A stretch of 64,000 nucleotides of DNA. It comes from Schlegelella_A sp963778525 (GTDB lineage: Bacteria; Pseudomonadota; Gammaproteobacteria; Burkholderiales; Burkholderiaceae_C). Of the stretch, positions 8,418 to 17,436 are shown piece by piece (positions within the stretch are counted from its first letter, which is position 1; each line of letters starts with the position of its first letter). The notes under the pieces were generated by a model, which was given only the letters and a program-made list of their open reading frames with translations, made no database searches and had not been told where the DNA came from. A program made the translations under genes and the position numbers. Where the stretch lies: NCBI GenBank assembly GCA_963778525.1, contig CAVZUJ010000005.1:186001-250000 (forward strand). The letters run 5' to 3'.

Positions 8418-9800
8418 TCAGCCCACCCCGACCGTCTGCTGGAGTGCATCGAAGCAGAGCGGATCGATCGCCGTGCCGACGGTCTTTGCCATGATCACGA
8501 GGGTTTCGGGAACCGGCACCGCACCACGATAGGGTCGCTCGGCGGAGATGGCGTCGAAGATGTCGGCCGTGGTGATGATCCGGGTCTCGAGGGAGATCTG
8601 CTCGGCCTTGAGCCCCCGCGGGTAGCCGGCACCGTCCAGCCGTTCGTGATGGGCTCCGGCCACTCGCGCGAGCTCCGAGAAGGCGCCGATGCGGGACAGG
8701 ATCGCTTCGGTGTGCACGGGATGCTGTCGCACGGACACCCACTCACCGGCGTCGAGCGGGCCTGGCTTGTCGAGGATCGAATTGCTCACGCCGAGCTTGC
8801 CCACGTCGTGCAGCAGCGCCCCACGCTTGAGCCAACGACGGCGCGCCGGCACTAGCCCGAGATGCGCCGCGATCGCATCGACGATGACTGCCACACGGGC
8901 GCTGTGGCCACTGGTGAAGGGGCTCTTGCTGTCAACGATCTGGCCGAACGCCGCGGCGATGTCGTCCAGGTAGTCGTCGTCGAGCGTCACCGCGCCTGCA
9001 CCGGGTTCCATGGCGAAGACCGATAGCTCAATCTCCGGGGACGCCAGCATCGACCAGAACCCCGCGTCGTTCGCGACTTCTTCCATCGTGCGGACCAGCT
9101 CCGGGTCGAGCCAGCTGCCCGCACGGTTGTTCAGCTCTCGCATAGCGGCAGCGCGACCCCCGAGGGTGTGAAACACGTCCACGATCTGGGAGAGAAGCGC
9201 AATGCGCGCGTAGAGCGGAATCACCTGACCGGCGAGGCCCTCCGGTCGACCGTGCCCGTTCCAGTGTTCGTCGAGGCTGCCGATTCCCGTCGCCACGGCG
9301 TCGCCAAAGCGGAGCTGCCGGGCGATGTCGGCACCGCGCGTGCAACGAGTCTTGATCAGTTCGTCGGCGATTTGTACGCCGTTGCGCAAGATGTGGGCGA
9401 CGCTTCGGAGCCGTCCCGCCAGCCCAGCCTTCAACCCGGTGTGACGGAAGACGAAGCGCAAGACATCGGGCAGGCCGTCACCAACGGTCTTGAAGTCGCG
9501 CTTGAACTTCAGGTCGTCGGTGAGGTAGAGCTCGCAGATTCGAGCAGCGTTGCTACTGCAGCCGAGGTCCTTCAGCAACAGCGTGTAGTAGAGGTCACGC
9601 AGTGCCGGAACGCGAAGGCCGATCTTCTTGCCGATGTGCGTGCCGATCCAGCAGACGCGGATGCAATGTCCTCTCGGCTGACCTTCGGTGAGGTCGAGGG
9701 CATGACTCAGAGCGCCCATCAGTTCCGAGAACTTCATCCCGAGAACCACAGGCGAACGCGGCGGCGCAGGCTCGGGAGCACGCATCTGGAATCGGTCCAC
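8418..9800 (-). CDS. Tandem HD / HD-GYP domain phosphodiesterase
   Basis: The 460-residue protein carries an HD-GYP domain in its C-terminal half (about 275-450): LLHDVGKLGVS (His331-Asp332), then HHERLDGAGYPRGL (GYP 392-394). These are the hallmarks of cyclic-di-GMP phosphodiesterases. The N-terminal half looks like a second, degenerate HD domain, with LLLKDLGCSSN in place of the HD motif and HWNGHGRPEGL in place of the GYP motif. No signal peptide or membrane segment is seen. The start is a GTG at 9800; ATG at 9785 or 9737 are alternatives. It lies upstream of the SpoIIAA-like and GGDEF-kinase genes on the same strand, so synthesis and breakdown of the same messenger may be controlled together. 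Confidence 0.85.
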   Translation of the reverse strand: MDRFQMRAPEPAPPRSPVVLGMKFSELMGALSHALDLTEGQPRGHCIRVCWIGTHIGKKIGLRVPALRDLYYTLLLKDLGCSSNAARICELYLTDDLKFKRDFKTVGDGLPDVLRFVFRHTGLKAGLAGRLRSVAHILRNGVQIADELIKTRCTRGADIARQLRFGDAVATGIGSLDEHWNGHGRPEGLAGQVIPLYARIALLSQIVDVFHTLGGRAAAMRELNNRAGSWLDPELVRTMEEVANDAGFWSMLASPEIELSVFAMEPGAGAVTLDDDYLDDIAAAFGQIVDSKSPFTSGHSARVAVIVDAIAAHLGLVPARRRWLKRGALLHDVGKLGVSNSILDKPGPLDAGEWVSVRQHPVHTEAILSRIGAFSELARVAGAHHERLDGAGYPRGLKAEQISLETRIITTADIFDAISAERPYRGAVPVPETLVIMAKTVGTAIDPLCFDALQQTVGVG

Positions 9801-10076
9801 TCGCCTCTATCGACCGGTCAGCTCTGTTCTTGAGAGCGGACTGGCTATTCACCAACGTCCATCCCACGACTGCACGGTTTCGGGCAAAACCCGGTACACA
9901 GTGCCCGACCGCCTGCAGGCTGGATAGATACCGCGAGAAGACTCTTTCGCCCCGAGGAAAGTCACCGGGAGACTTCGCCTTACGCGAGCCAAGGACCGCA
10001 ACCGCTGCATGACCGACCATCGCGATGGGCTGGCAAAGAGCGGCAACGTGCCGAGAGCCCACTTCCGTCAATATCG

Positions 10077-11066
10077 CTAATCCGGCTTGGCACCCGAGGC
10101 CTTGACGATCTTCGCCCACTTCACCGTCTCCGCCTGCACGAAGTTGCGGAACTCGGCCGGCGTGCTGCCGCCGAGGGCAAAGCCGCGCGAGGCGAAGTAC
10201 TCGTGCATGTCCGGGCTGGCCAGGATCCGGTTGATCTCGCGGTTGAGCTGGTCGATCACCGGCTGCGGCGTGCCGGCAGGCGCGAACACGCCCTGCCACG
10301 ACAGCGCCTCGAAGCCGGGGTAGCCGCTCTCGGCAATGGTCGGCACGTTCGGCAACAAGGGATTGCGCTCCTTCGAGGTCACCGCCATCGCGTCGATCTT
10401 GCCGGCCTGCACTTGCGGATAGACGACGAGGAAGTCGCCGAACATGACCTGCAGCTGGCCCGCCATCAGGTCCTGCAAGGCGCCGGCGCTGCCGCGATAC
10501 GGGATGTGCACCATGTGCACGTTGGCGCCGAGCTTGAACATCTCTCCCGTGAGGTGCATCGACGTGCCGTTGCCGGCCGAGCCGAAGCTGACCGAGCCCG
10601 GCCTGGCCTTGAGCAGGGCGACGAGCTGCTGCACGGTTGCGGCCGGGAACGACGGGTTGCGCACGAGCACGAGCGGTGCGGATACCACCAGGGAGACAGG
10701 CGCGAAATCCTTGCTCACGTCATAGGGCAGGGCCGGATAGAGCGCGCCACTGATCGCATTGGTGCCGGTCACGCCCATCAGCAGCGTGTAGCCATCAGGC
10801 GCGGCCTTGGCCACGAAGTCGGAGCCGATCGTGCCGCCGGCACCGCCCTTGTTGTCGACGATCACCGGCTGGTGCCAGGCGAGCGAAAGCTGCTCGCCGA
10901 TCTTGCGCGCCAGGAGGTCGGTGCTGCCGCCGGGCGGGAAGGGCACGACGATGTGGATCGCCTTGGCGGGGTAGGTCTCGGCCGCGCCGAGCGCGGGCAG
11001 CAGCAGGGCCAGGGCAGCGGCCGCGGCGTTGAACAAGAGGTGGCGCTGTCGCATCGCGAAGAACAT
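10077..11066 (-). CDS. Bug/TctC-type tripartite tricarboxylate receptor
   Basis: Periplasmic solute receptor of the Bug family, 329 residues, the usual length. After an N-terminal signal peptide (hydrophobic AAAAALALLLPALGAAE) come the family motifs YPAKAIHIVVPFPPGG, the GGAGGTIGSDFVAKAAPDGYT loop, and FGSAGNGTSMHL. Such receptors bind small carboxylates or related compounds and work with TctAB-type permeases, none of which is encoded here. The start at 11066 has a CTGGAG site upstream; ATG at 11054 is the alternative. It lies 43 bases after a D-amino-acid-dehydrogenase-like gene on the same strand, suggesting an operon and perhaps an amino-acid-like ligand. Confidence 0.85.
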   Translation of the reverse strand: MFFAMRQRHLLFNAAAAALALLLPALGAAETYPAKAIHIVVPFPPGGSTDLLARKIGEQLSLAWHQPVIVDNKGGAGGTIGSDFVAKAAPDGYTLLMGVTGTNAISGALYPALPYDVSKDFAPVSLVVSAPLVLVRNPSFPAATVQQLVALLKARPGSVSFGSAGNGTSMHLTGEMFKLGANVHMVHIPYRGSAGALQDLMAGQLQVMFGDFLVVYPQVQAGKIDAMAVTSKERNPLLPNVPTIAESGYPGFEALSWQGVFAPAGTPQPVIDQLNREINRILASPDMHEYFASRGFALGGSTPAEFRNFVQAETVKWAKIVKASGAKPD

Positions 11067-11109
11067 GGAAGAACGACTCCAGGGCTGAAGGGAACAGGTG
11101 AAAAGAAGG

Positions 11110-12345
11110 TCAGAAGCGATCGGGTCGAAAAGGTGCGAGGTCCACTTGCGTCGGTCGGCCGGCCACGAGATGGGCGATCTCGCGGCCCGTGGCCGCGCCC
11201 ATGCACATGCCCATGTGGCCGTGGCCGAAAGCGAGCCAGGCGTTCCCGGCATGGCGCGTCCGGCCGATCACGGGCAGGCTGTCAGGCAAGCAAGGACGGT
11301 GCCCCATCCAGCGCGTGACCTCGGAGGTGTCGAGCTGCGGGAAGAGCTGCCTTCCTTGGGCGAGCAACGCGTCGGCGCGTGCGTAGTTCGGCCTTGCCTG
11401 CAGGCCGGCGAACTCGACGGTGCCGGCCAGGCGCAGCCCCATGGTCATCGAATTGACCATCAGGTTGTGCTCGACGGCCATGACGGTGTGGCGCAGGTCC
11501 AGATTCGCGCTGCGCACGGTCACGTGATAGCCGCGCTGCGTCTCGAGCGGCACGCGGGTGCCGAGCCGACGCGCGAGCGGGGCCGACCAGGCACCGGCCG
11601 CGATCACGACGCCATCGACGGCGACCGGCTCGCCTTGCGCGAGTCGAACTGCGCTGACGCGGCCGCCGCTCTGCTCGAAGCCGATCGCCTGCTGCCTCAC
11701 CGACTGCGCGCCATCGGCGATGCAGCGTGCGTGGATCGCCTTGACCAGCGCCGAGGGGTCGTTGGTCGCGCCATTCTCCGGCGCCAGGATGCCGAAGCGG
11801 AAGCGCCCGCGCAGGTCGGGCTCGAGGCGATCGAGCTCGCTGCTCTCGACGTCGAGCAGCTTCACGCCGAGCGAGCGGCGCAGGTTCATGCCCCACTGCC
11901 ACTGCGCCGCCGTCTGGCGTGAGGAAAAGACGTAGAGGCAGCCGGCGCGCTGGACCAGCGCAGCGGCGCCGGCGTGTGCGACGAGCGGGTCGTAGCACTC
12001 GAAGATCGGCGCCAGCAGCGAGCGCAGCGCGGTGGCAATGCGGGTCACCTCGCTGCGGCTGGAATGACGCAGCATCTGCACCAGCCAGGGCAGCACCTGC
12101 GGTGCGTAGCGCCAGCGCACTGTCAGCGGCCCGAGCGGATCGAGCAGCCAGCGCGGCACCCGCTTCCACATCCCCGGCATGCCCACCGGCAGGCAGGCGC
12201 TGGGCGAGAGCGATCCGGCATTGCCGAACGAGCAGGCCTCGCCAGGCTCGAGCGGATCGATGAAGGTGATCTGGTGCCCGTCGCGCTGCAGCCAGGCGGC
12301 CGAGCAGACGCCGACAATGCCCGTTCCGATGACGGCGATACGCAT
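11110..12345 (-). CDS. FAD-dependent D-amino-acid dehydrogenase-like oxidoreductase
   Basis: A 411-residue flavoprotein of the DadA/DAO family. It starts MRIAVIGTGIVGVCSAAWL, the GxGxxG dinucleotide-binding fold. It contains CSFGNAGSLSPS, typical of DadA-like enzymes, and ends with PVIGRTRHAGNAWLAFGHGHMGMCMGAATG, the conserved C-terminal FAD site. It probably oxidises a D-amino acid or N-substituted amino acid to the imine/oxo acid at the inner face of the membrane. The start at 12345 matches the family N-terminus. It is followed after 43 bases by a Bug receptor gene. It diverges from a small basic-protein gene, with 71 bases between them. The exact substrate is not determinable. Confidence 0.85.
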   Translation of the reverse strand: MRIAVIGTGIVGVCSAAWLQRDGHQITFIDPLEPGEACSFGNAGSLSPSACLPVGMPGMWKRVPRWLLDPLGPLTVRWRYAPQVLPWLVQMLRHSSRSEVTRIATALRSLLAPIFECYDPLVAHAGAAALVQRAGCLYVFSSRQTAAQWQWGMNLRRSLGVKLLDVESSELDRLEPDLRGRFRFGILAPENGATNDPSALVKAIHARCIADGAQSVRQQAIGFEQSGGRVSAVRLAQGEPVAVDGVVIAAGAWSAPLARRLGTRVPLETQRGYHVTVRSANLDLRHTVMAVEHNLMVNSMTMGLRLAGTVEFAGLQARPNYARADALLAQGRQLFPQLDTSEVTRWMGHRPCLPDSLPVIGRTRHAGNAWLAFGHGHMGMCMGAATGREIAHLVAGRPTQVDLAPFRPDRF

Positions 12346-12416
12346 GGCGCCTGATTCTCGTGGATGTAGGCGATCGGCGACTCGTGTACCCTGCCTGCCC
12401 ACGACATGGAGAACCG

Positions 12417-12575
12417 ATGACTACCCAAGCCCAGAGAAAGCGAACCCGATTGCACGTCCTGCGCGACAACGTGCACCGCGCCAAGCGCGCCGTGAAGCTG
12501 AAAGTTCCGGGCGCTGCGGCGCGGCTGAAGGCCCACAACGCCGCCCGCCTGGCCTACGCCGAAACCGGCAAGTAG
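12417..12575 (+). CDS. Small basic hypothetical protein, 52 aa
   Basis: A 52-residue, strongly basic and helical peptide (KRTRLHVLRDNVHRAKRAV, KLKVPGAAARLKAHNAARL). The start at 12417 has a clear GGAG site five bases upstream. The stop is followed four bases later by the DUF3297 gene, so the two are surely co-transcribed. No domain is recognised; the charge and size suggest nucleic-acid or ribosome binding, but that is inference only. Confidence 0.6.
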   Translation: MTTQAQRKRTRLHVLRDNVHRAKRAVKLKVPGAAARLKAHNAARLAYAETGK

Positions 12576-12579
12576 AGCC

Positions 12580-12825
12580 GTGGACGCCGAGCAAGCCCCG
12601 CCGCTGCCGGACCGGCTGTCGGTCGACCCGCGCAGCCCGCATCATGTGGCCGCGGTGTTCGAGCACGGCATCGGCATCCGGCTCAACGACAAGGAGCGCT
12701 TCGACGTCGAGGAGTACTGCATCAGCGAAGGCTGGGTCAAGGTGGCCGCCGGCAAGACGCGCGACCGGCACGGCAATCCGCTGCTGATCACCCTGAAGGG
12801 CAGGGTGGAAGCGTTCTATCGCTAG
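12580..12825 (+). CDS. DUF3297 family protein, 81 aa
   Basis: The whole protein matches the DUF3297 family: LPDRLSVDPRSPHHVAAVFE, then HGIGIRLNDKERFDVEEYC, then SEGWVKVAAGKTRDRHGNPL, and a C-terminal LKGRVEAFYR. Length is typical. The family is widespread in Proteobacteria and has no established biochemical function. The start is a GTG at 12580, four bases after the stop of the upstream 52-residue basic-protein gene. It converges on a phage-tail-like gene. Confidence 0.85.
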   Translation: MDAEQAPPLPDRLSVDPRSPHHVAAVFEHGIGIRLNDKERFDVEEYCISEGWVKVAAGKTRDRHGNPLLITLKGRVEAFYR

Positions 12826-12846
12826 CGCGCTGTCGCGCCGGCCGGC

Positions 12847-13293
12847 TCAGCGAGCCGCTCGCCGCCGGCGCTGCTTCGGGACGACCGGGGTCGGGCCGAA
12901 CGACGCATCGAAGGTCTTCACCGCGATCTCCAGCGTCTCGGCCAGCACGCCGCTCTGCAGCGCATCGAGCGCCGAGACGCGATAGGCGACGGGCCGGGCG
13001 CCGGTGTAGCTCCAGCGCAGCGCGTCGGCGCCGTCGGCGTCGAGGAGAACGACGACAACGGTGCGATCCGGGCTCGACGTCGAGCCGCGGCACTCGTTCC
13101 ACCAGTCGTACCAGCCGCTCGCCAAGGTCTGGGCGCGCGTGAGCGTGAGCGATCCGCATTCGAGCTTCGGCGTCGATCGCGAGCCGGCGACGATCCGCGC
13201 TTCCGGAAGCGTCACGGCGAGCGCGCCGCTCGCTTCGAGGCCCTCGACCTCGACCTTGAATCGATGGTTCGTGAAGGGCGCTTGACGGATCAC
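12847..13293 (-). CDS. Phage T4 gp19-like tail tube protein
   Basis: A 148-residue protein that starts with GTG at 13293, overlapping the TGA stop of the preceding gene as GTGA, so translation is coupled. The N-terminal strand FTNHRFKVEVEGLEASGAL, the WYDWWNECR helix and the C-terminal VLAETLEIAVKTFD strand follow the pattern of T4 gp19-like (PF06841-type) tail-tube proteins. Compared with its upstream neighbour it is a divergent paralogue and carries an Arg-rich C-terminus (QRRRRAAR). No sheath, baseplate or ATPase gene is nearby. It could be an orphan part of a contractile injection system whose remainder lies elsewhere. Confidence 0.65.
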   Translation of the reverse strand: MIRQAPFTNHRFKVEVEGLEASGALAVTLPEARIVAGSRSTPKLECGSLTLTRAQTLASGWYDWWNECRGSTSSPDRTVVVVLLDADGADALRWSYTGARPVAYRVSALDALQSGVLAETLEIAVKTFDASFGPTPVVPKQRRRRAAR

Positions 13294-13724
13294 GTCGTTC
13301 TCTCGATGCCTTCGTTGGCCAGCTCGAGCGTTTCGATCAGCACCTCGCTCGAGGTGGCGTTGAGCTCGACGGCGCCGAACTTCACGGGCCAGGCCTCGTG
13401 GACGACGAAGCGCGCGACGTCGGCGCCGGTTTCGGCTTCGATCACGATGGCGATCTGCTTGCGCGCCGCGCTCAGCCCACCGGTCACGATCTGCTGGTGC
13501 CACTGCACGAGATCGAGCGAGCTGGTCATGCCGCGCCGCAAGGTGACGTTGCCGAAGCGGGTCAGGCCCGAGAGCTTCCTGACGTGCGCCGGCTCGCTGC
13601 CGTCGCGATAGTCGACCACATCCGTGGCGGTCGCGCCGATCACCACGTCGCTGAAGGCGGCGGAGGTGAGGCCGTCGATCTCCAGGCGGAAGCGAAAGCC
13701 GCGAAAGGGGTCGTGGCGTGGCAT
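13290..13724 (-). CDS. Phage T4 gp19-like tail tube protein
   Basis: A 144-residue protein with the characteristic layout of conserved phage-tail-region/gp19-like proteins: DPFRGFRFRLEIDGLTSAAF at the N-terminus, a LTRFGNVTLRRGM strand pair, the LVQWHQQI helix, and the closing EVLIETLELANEGIER. It is the better-conserved member of a tandem pair; the next gene begins inside its stop codon. Such proteins form the inner tube of contractile tails and of extracellular contractile injection systems. No capsid, portal or other prophage gene is present in the window, so it is not an ordinary prophage remnant by context. Confidence 0.7.
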   Translation of the reverse strand: MPRHDPFRGFRFRLEIDGLTSAAFSDVVIGATATDVVDYRDGSEPAHVRKLSGLTRFGNVTLRRGMTSSLDLVQWHQQIVTGGLSAARKQIAIVIEAETGADVARFVVHEAWPVKFGAVELNATSSEVLIETLELANEGIERTT

Positions 13725-13855
13725 GGCGGGCTCCTGATCGATACGTCGACGATCGAATTGTCCGGCGATTTATCGCACGGATGATCCCTTTTCCTCGCGG
13801 CTTGCGTCTTTGCCTTCATGCGCTGTGCTGTCGACGCGGCGCGAGGAGAGCTTGC

Positions 13856-16854
13856 ATGCCCAACCCCATCATGAAGCGCGGCGCCCTGTTCGGCGCCGCA
13901 GCCTTGATCGTTGCTCTGTTGGGTGCCTGCGGCGGAGGCGGCGACGACAGCGTCACGACGACGACGCCCCCGGCAGGCAACGCCGGCCCGGCCGGGGCGA
14001 CCATCACTTCGGCCGACGGCAACGCGACGCTCGTCATCCCGCCGGGCGCGCTGAGCAGCACGATCACGGTGACCCTGACGCCGGCCACGCCCGCCGACGG
14101 CTATGCCGCCGATCCGCAGATCATTCCCGGCACGGCCTACAAGCTCGACGCACCCGAGATGGCGCTCGCCGCGCCAGCGGCCCTCAGCATTGCCCAGCCG
14201 GCGAGCGCTGCCGCGACGGGCAACGCGCATCGGGCTCACGCACAGGCGATCGTTCCTGCAGCGGGCTTCATCGCCTGCTACATACAAACCTACGATGCGA
14301 CCCAGCCCAGCAACTACTCGTACATCGCCTACGGGCCGGGCAACGATGTCCCGTTCACGCCGCAGGCCAACTTCGTCTGTGCCTTCGACCAGGAGTACTA
14401 CTCGCAAGGCTTTGCCAACGACACCTGTCCGGCCGGCTGGACCTTTCAATTCGACGACCACTGGACGATTCCAAGCTACTTCACGGACGACTACGAGTTC
14501 ACGTTCCCGCCGAACTCCGGATCGGGATTCGTGAGGATCTGCGACCCCGCGCCCGATCCGGCCGTCAACTTCATCTCGCTCGGCGCCTTGAACGCCATCC
14601 TCGGGCCGGCCACGACGCCGACGCCGATCCTGACCATGGGTCCGCAGGTCCTCGCGCTCTTCATGGACAGCACGCCGCCGGCGGTGCAGCTGAGCAGCAC
14701 GGTGGTCGATGCCGGCAACGGCATGGTCAAGGTGCACTTCCAGGTCACGGCCACGGACAACACCGGCGTCGTCAAGGTCGACTTGTCCGAGCAGTCCGTG
14801 GTCAGCGTCAGGCTCGCGACCACGAACACCTTCGCCTATGTGACGAACAAGGTGGCGACCTTCAGCGCGCCGCCCTATGCGTGGGACTCGGCGCCCATGC
14901 CGCCCGACCAGCTCTACGCCGACCATCATTCCTATGCCGCGACCGCCTACGACGCGGCCGGCAACAAGGCGTCGGTGGGGCAGCAGTTCAATGCCCAGAC
15001 GCCGGCAATCACCAGCTTCGTCGCGACTCCGGCAACGCTGCCTGCGGGCGGCGGCGACGTGCATCTCACCTGGACGACGCCGGCCGACACGGCCGCCAAT
15101 TTCTCCGACACGCTCGCCATCGACCAGGGCATCGGCAACGTGACCGGCTCGGCCGGCGCCACCGCGCACATCACCTCGACCACGACCTTCACGATCACCG
15201 GCACCAACCCGTCGGGCACCGGCAGCGCGTCGGTCACCGTCACGGTCGCGCCACCGCCGGCGCCGACGATCACGAGCTTCTCGGCAACGCCGACGGCGCT
15301 GCCCGCGGGCGGCGGCAACGTCACGCTGGCCTGGACGACGAGCGGGGCGAGCACGCTCGCCATCGATCACGGTGTCGGCGCGGTCAGCGGCGACAGCGGC
15401 AGCGTCGTCGCCAACGTCACGGCCAGCACGCCGTTCACGCTCACTGCGAGCAACGCGGGCGGCTCGGCGGCGAGCACCGTCACGGTCGGCTGTCGCGGCG
15501 AATGGTGACCGCTTCGTCGATCCCGCGGCCGGCCTGGACACGAACAACTGCAGCCAGACCGCGCCGTGCAAGTCCATCGCCAAGGCAATGACCGGCGCGT
15601 CCAGCGGCGCGACGGTCTGGCTCGCCCCGGGGCTCTACGCGCCGGCGACCCAGGGCAACGGTGCCACCATCCCGGACGGCGTCGCGCTCAAGGCCAGCAC
15701 CGCCGGTGCGGCCACGCTCGCCGACGGCGTCACGATGTTGGTGGCCGGCTCGTCGGCCATCAACGGCATCGTCCTCGACACCAGCAACTTCGCCTGCGGT
15801 GTCATCACCGCCAACGGCACGACCGGCACGCCGACGCTGGCCTTGACCGGCGTGCTGATCAAGTGTGCCGGGCGCGATCAACATCGCCGGCAACGTGAGC
15901 GCGGTGATGACGCCGGGTGCGCTGGCCAACGCCAGCTACACGGCGGCGCTGCCCGAGCAGCTTCGAGCGCCATCGTCTCGTTGGCCGGCGCTGCGCAGCT
16001 GACGATCCAGGGCGGCATCATCGACGGCAACGGCCTCGGCGCGCCGGCATTCGGCGGCGGCTTCATCGGTGCGGCCGGAAGCAGCACGCTGACGCTTGTC
16101 GGGCGTGACGCTGCGCAATCGCACCGGCACCGGGATCGGCCTGTCGGGAACGGCCAGCGTTGTCGTCAACAACAACTCGCTGATCGACGCGGTCGGCGTT
16201 GCCGGCAACTGCCCGACCGCCAGCGCCATCGTCGTCGCCGGCACCGGCCATGTGACCGTCGATCACTCGCAGATCTCGAATGGCGCAGGCGCGGCCATCT
16301 ACGTGCGCAACAGCACCACTGCGTCGACCATCACGGTCACGCAGTCGACGATTACGCACATGGTCAACGGCATCACCTCCGAGATCGGCACCGGCTCGAC
16401 GGCGGTGGTGACGATCAGCGGCTCGAGCTTCACGAACAACGCGCGCGGCATCTGGTGGAACGGCTTTGCCGCCGGCAGCTTCGACATCTCGGGATCGACC
16501 TTCACCGGCAACACGGTCACCGGCATCGACTACGAGGGCTTCGGCTCGCTGAAGCTGCGCAACAGCACGGTGTCGAGCAACAGCGGCCAGGGCATGGTGC
16601 TCTTCACCAATCCCGTCGTCGACCTCGGCACGGCGGCCGATCCGGGCGGGAACACGCTGACGGGCAACACGTCGACGAGCTTGCAGATGAGCCTGAGCAG
16701 CCTGGGCACCGTCCATGCGGCGGGCAACACCTGGAACCCGAACGTGCAGGGTGCCGATGCGAACGGGCACTACCCGACGCCGACGGTGAAGACCGGGCCG
16801 GCCGCCAGCGGCACGAACTACCAGATCAGCAATGCCAGCGTGCTGAGCCTCTAG
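13856..16854 (+). CDS. Large lipoprotein with C-terminal beta-helix, multiply frameshifted
   Basis: The start at 13856 follows a GAGGAGAG site. A lipoprotein signal (LLGAC, Cys about 25) is followed by a ZU5-like segment (ATLVIPPGALSS), Ig-like domains (PAGGGDVHLTWTT; PAGGGNVTLAWTT), and then a parallel beta-helix (VDPAAGLDTNNCSQTAPCKS; repeats such as ISGSSFTNNARGIWWNG). It would be about 1000 residues. The frame breaks near 15490, 15868, 15957 and 16099. Three of these look like one extra base and the 15957 break like one missing base, and coding potential continues undisturbed through all of them. I infer assembly indels, though real decay cannot be excluded. Likely an outer-membrane surface protein, perhaps carbohydrate-interacting. 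Confidence 0.65.
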
Positions 16855-16918
16855 TCGTCATGGGGCACGCGACGGCGCGGCCACCGGATCGAGCTTCGCG
16901 CCGCGTCCCGCGCGCGAT

Positions 16919-17269
16919 CTACTTCGAGCCGCCGATCGCCGCCGCGACGCTGCGCCGGGGCCGCGTCGGGCTGGGCAGGCGAGGCAGGGTGAGCAAGCTG
17001 TCGTGTGTCGTGGCGACCCGGGCCGATTCGAGATGGCCGCGCACGCGCCGGCCGAGCAGCGCTGCGACGATGTTCGGTCCGCGCTCGGGCACCGGCACGA
17101 TGTCGATGCGCCCCGTCGGCGCGACCGTGTAGTACTTGCAGCGGCGGGCCCAGAGGTCTTCGACGGCGTGCTGCTTGGGCATGGCGCCGCCCACGGTCCA
17201 GACGTGCGTGATGTGTTGCAGCTCGTTGCCGCCATCGAGCGAGACGGCGATGATCCGTACATCCGACAT
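16919..17269 (-). CDS. DUF3892 domain protein
   Basis: A 116-residue protein. MSDVRIIAVSLDGGNELQHI, THVWTVGG, a helix ending AVEDLWARRCKYYTV and the strand GRIDIVPVPERG match the small DUF3892 domain, whose function is unknown. The C-terminal 50 residues are basic and low in complexity. The start at 17269 agrees with the domain boundary; no strong ribosome-binding site is visible. It lies between the end of the large lipoprotein gene (convergent) and an ABC transporter operon on the same strand, 167 bases from the latter's last stop. Confidence 0.6.
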   Translation of the reverse strand: MSDVRIIAVSLDGGNELQHITHVWTVGGAMPKQHAVEDLWARRCKYYTVAPTGRIDIVPVPERGPNIVAALLGRRVRGHLESARVATTHDSLLTLPRLPSPTRPRRSVAAAIGGSK

Positions 17270-17436
17270 GGAAGAGACCCAGACAAGTCACATCGAAACA
17301 AATCGTATTCGGCGCGCTTGTTCCGGATGCACCGCTCATGCCCCGGCCGCCGCAAAGCGTGAACCGCTTCTCGACTTCTCGCGGAACGGGCGTCGGCAAG
17401 CCCGGCGATGCTCGGCCTCTTGCGACGCTGCGCGCG

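Noticed and set aside
12847..13724. Possible prophage
   Set aside because: Only two tail-tube-like genes are present. No integrase, terminase, capsid, portal or attachment repeats were found around them.
13640..15583. Minus-strand open frame of over 640 codons
   Set aside because: Arg/Gly/Asp-rich shadow of the plus-strand lipoprotein gene and part of a tail-tube gene; no conserved motif.
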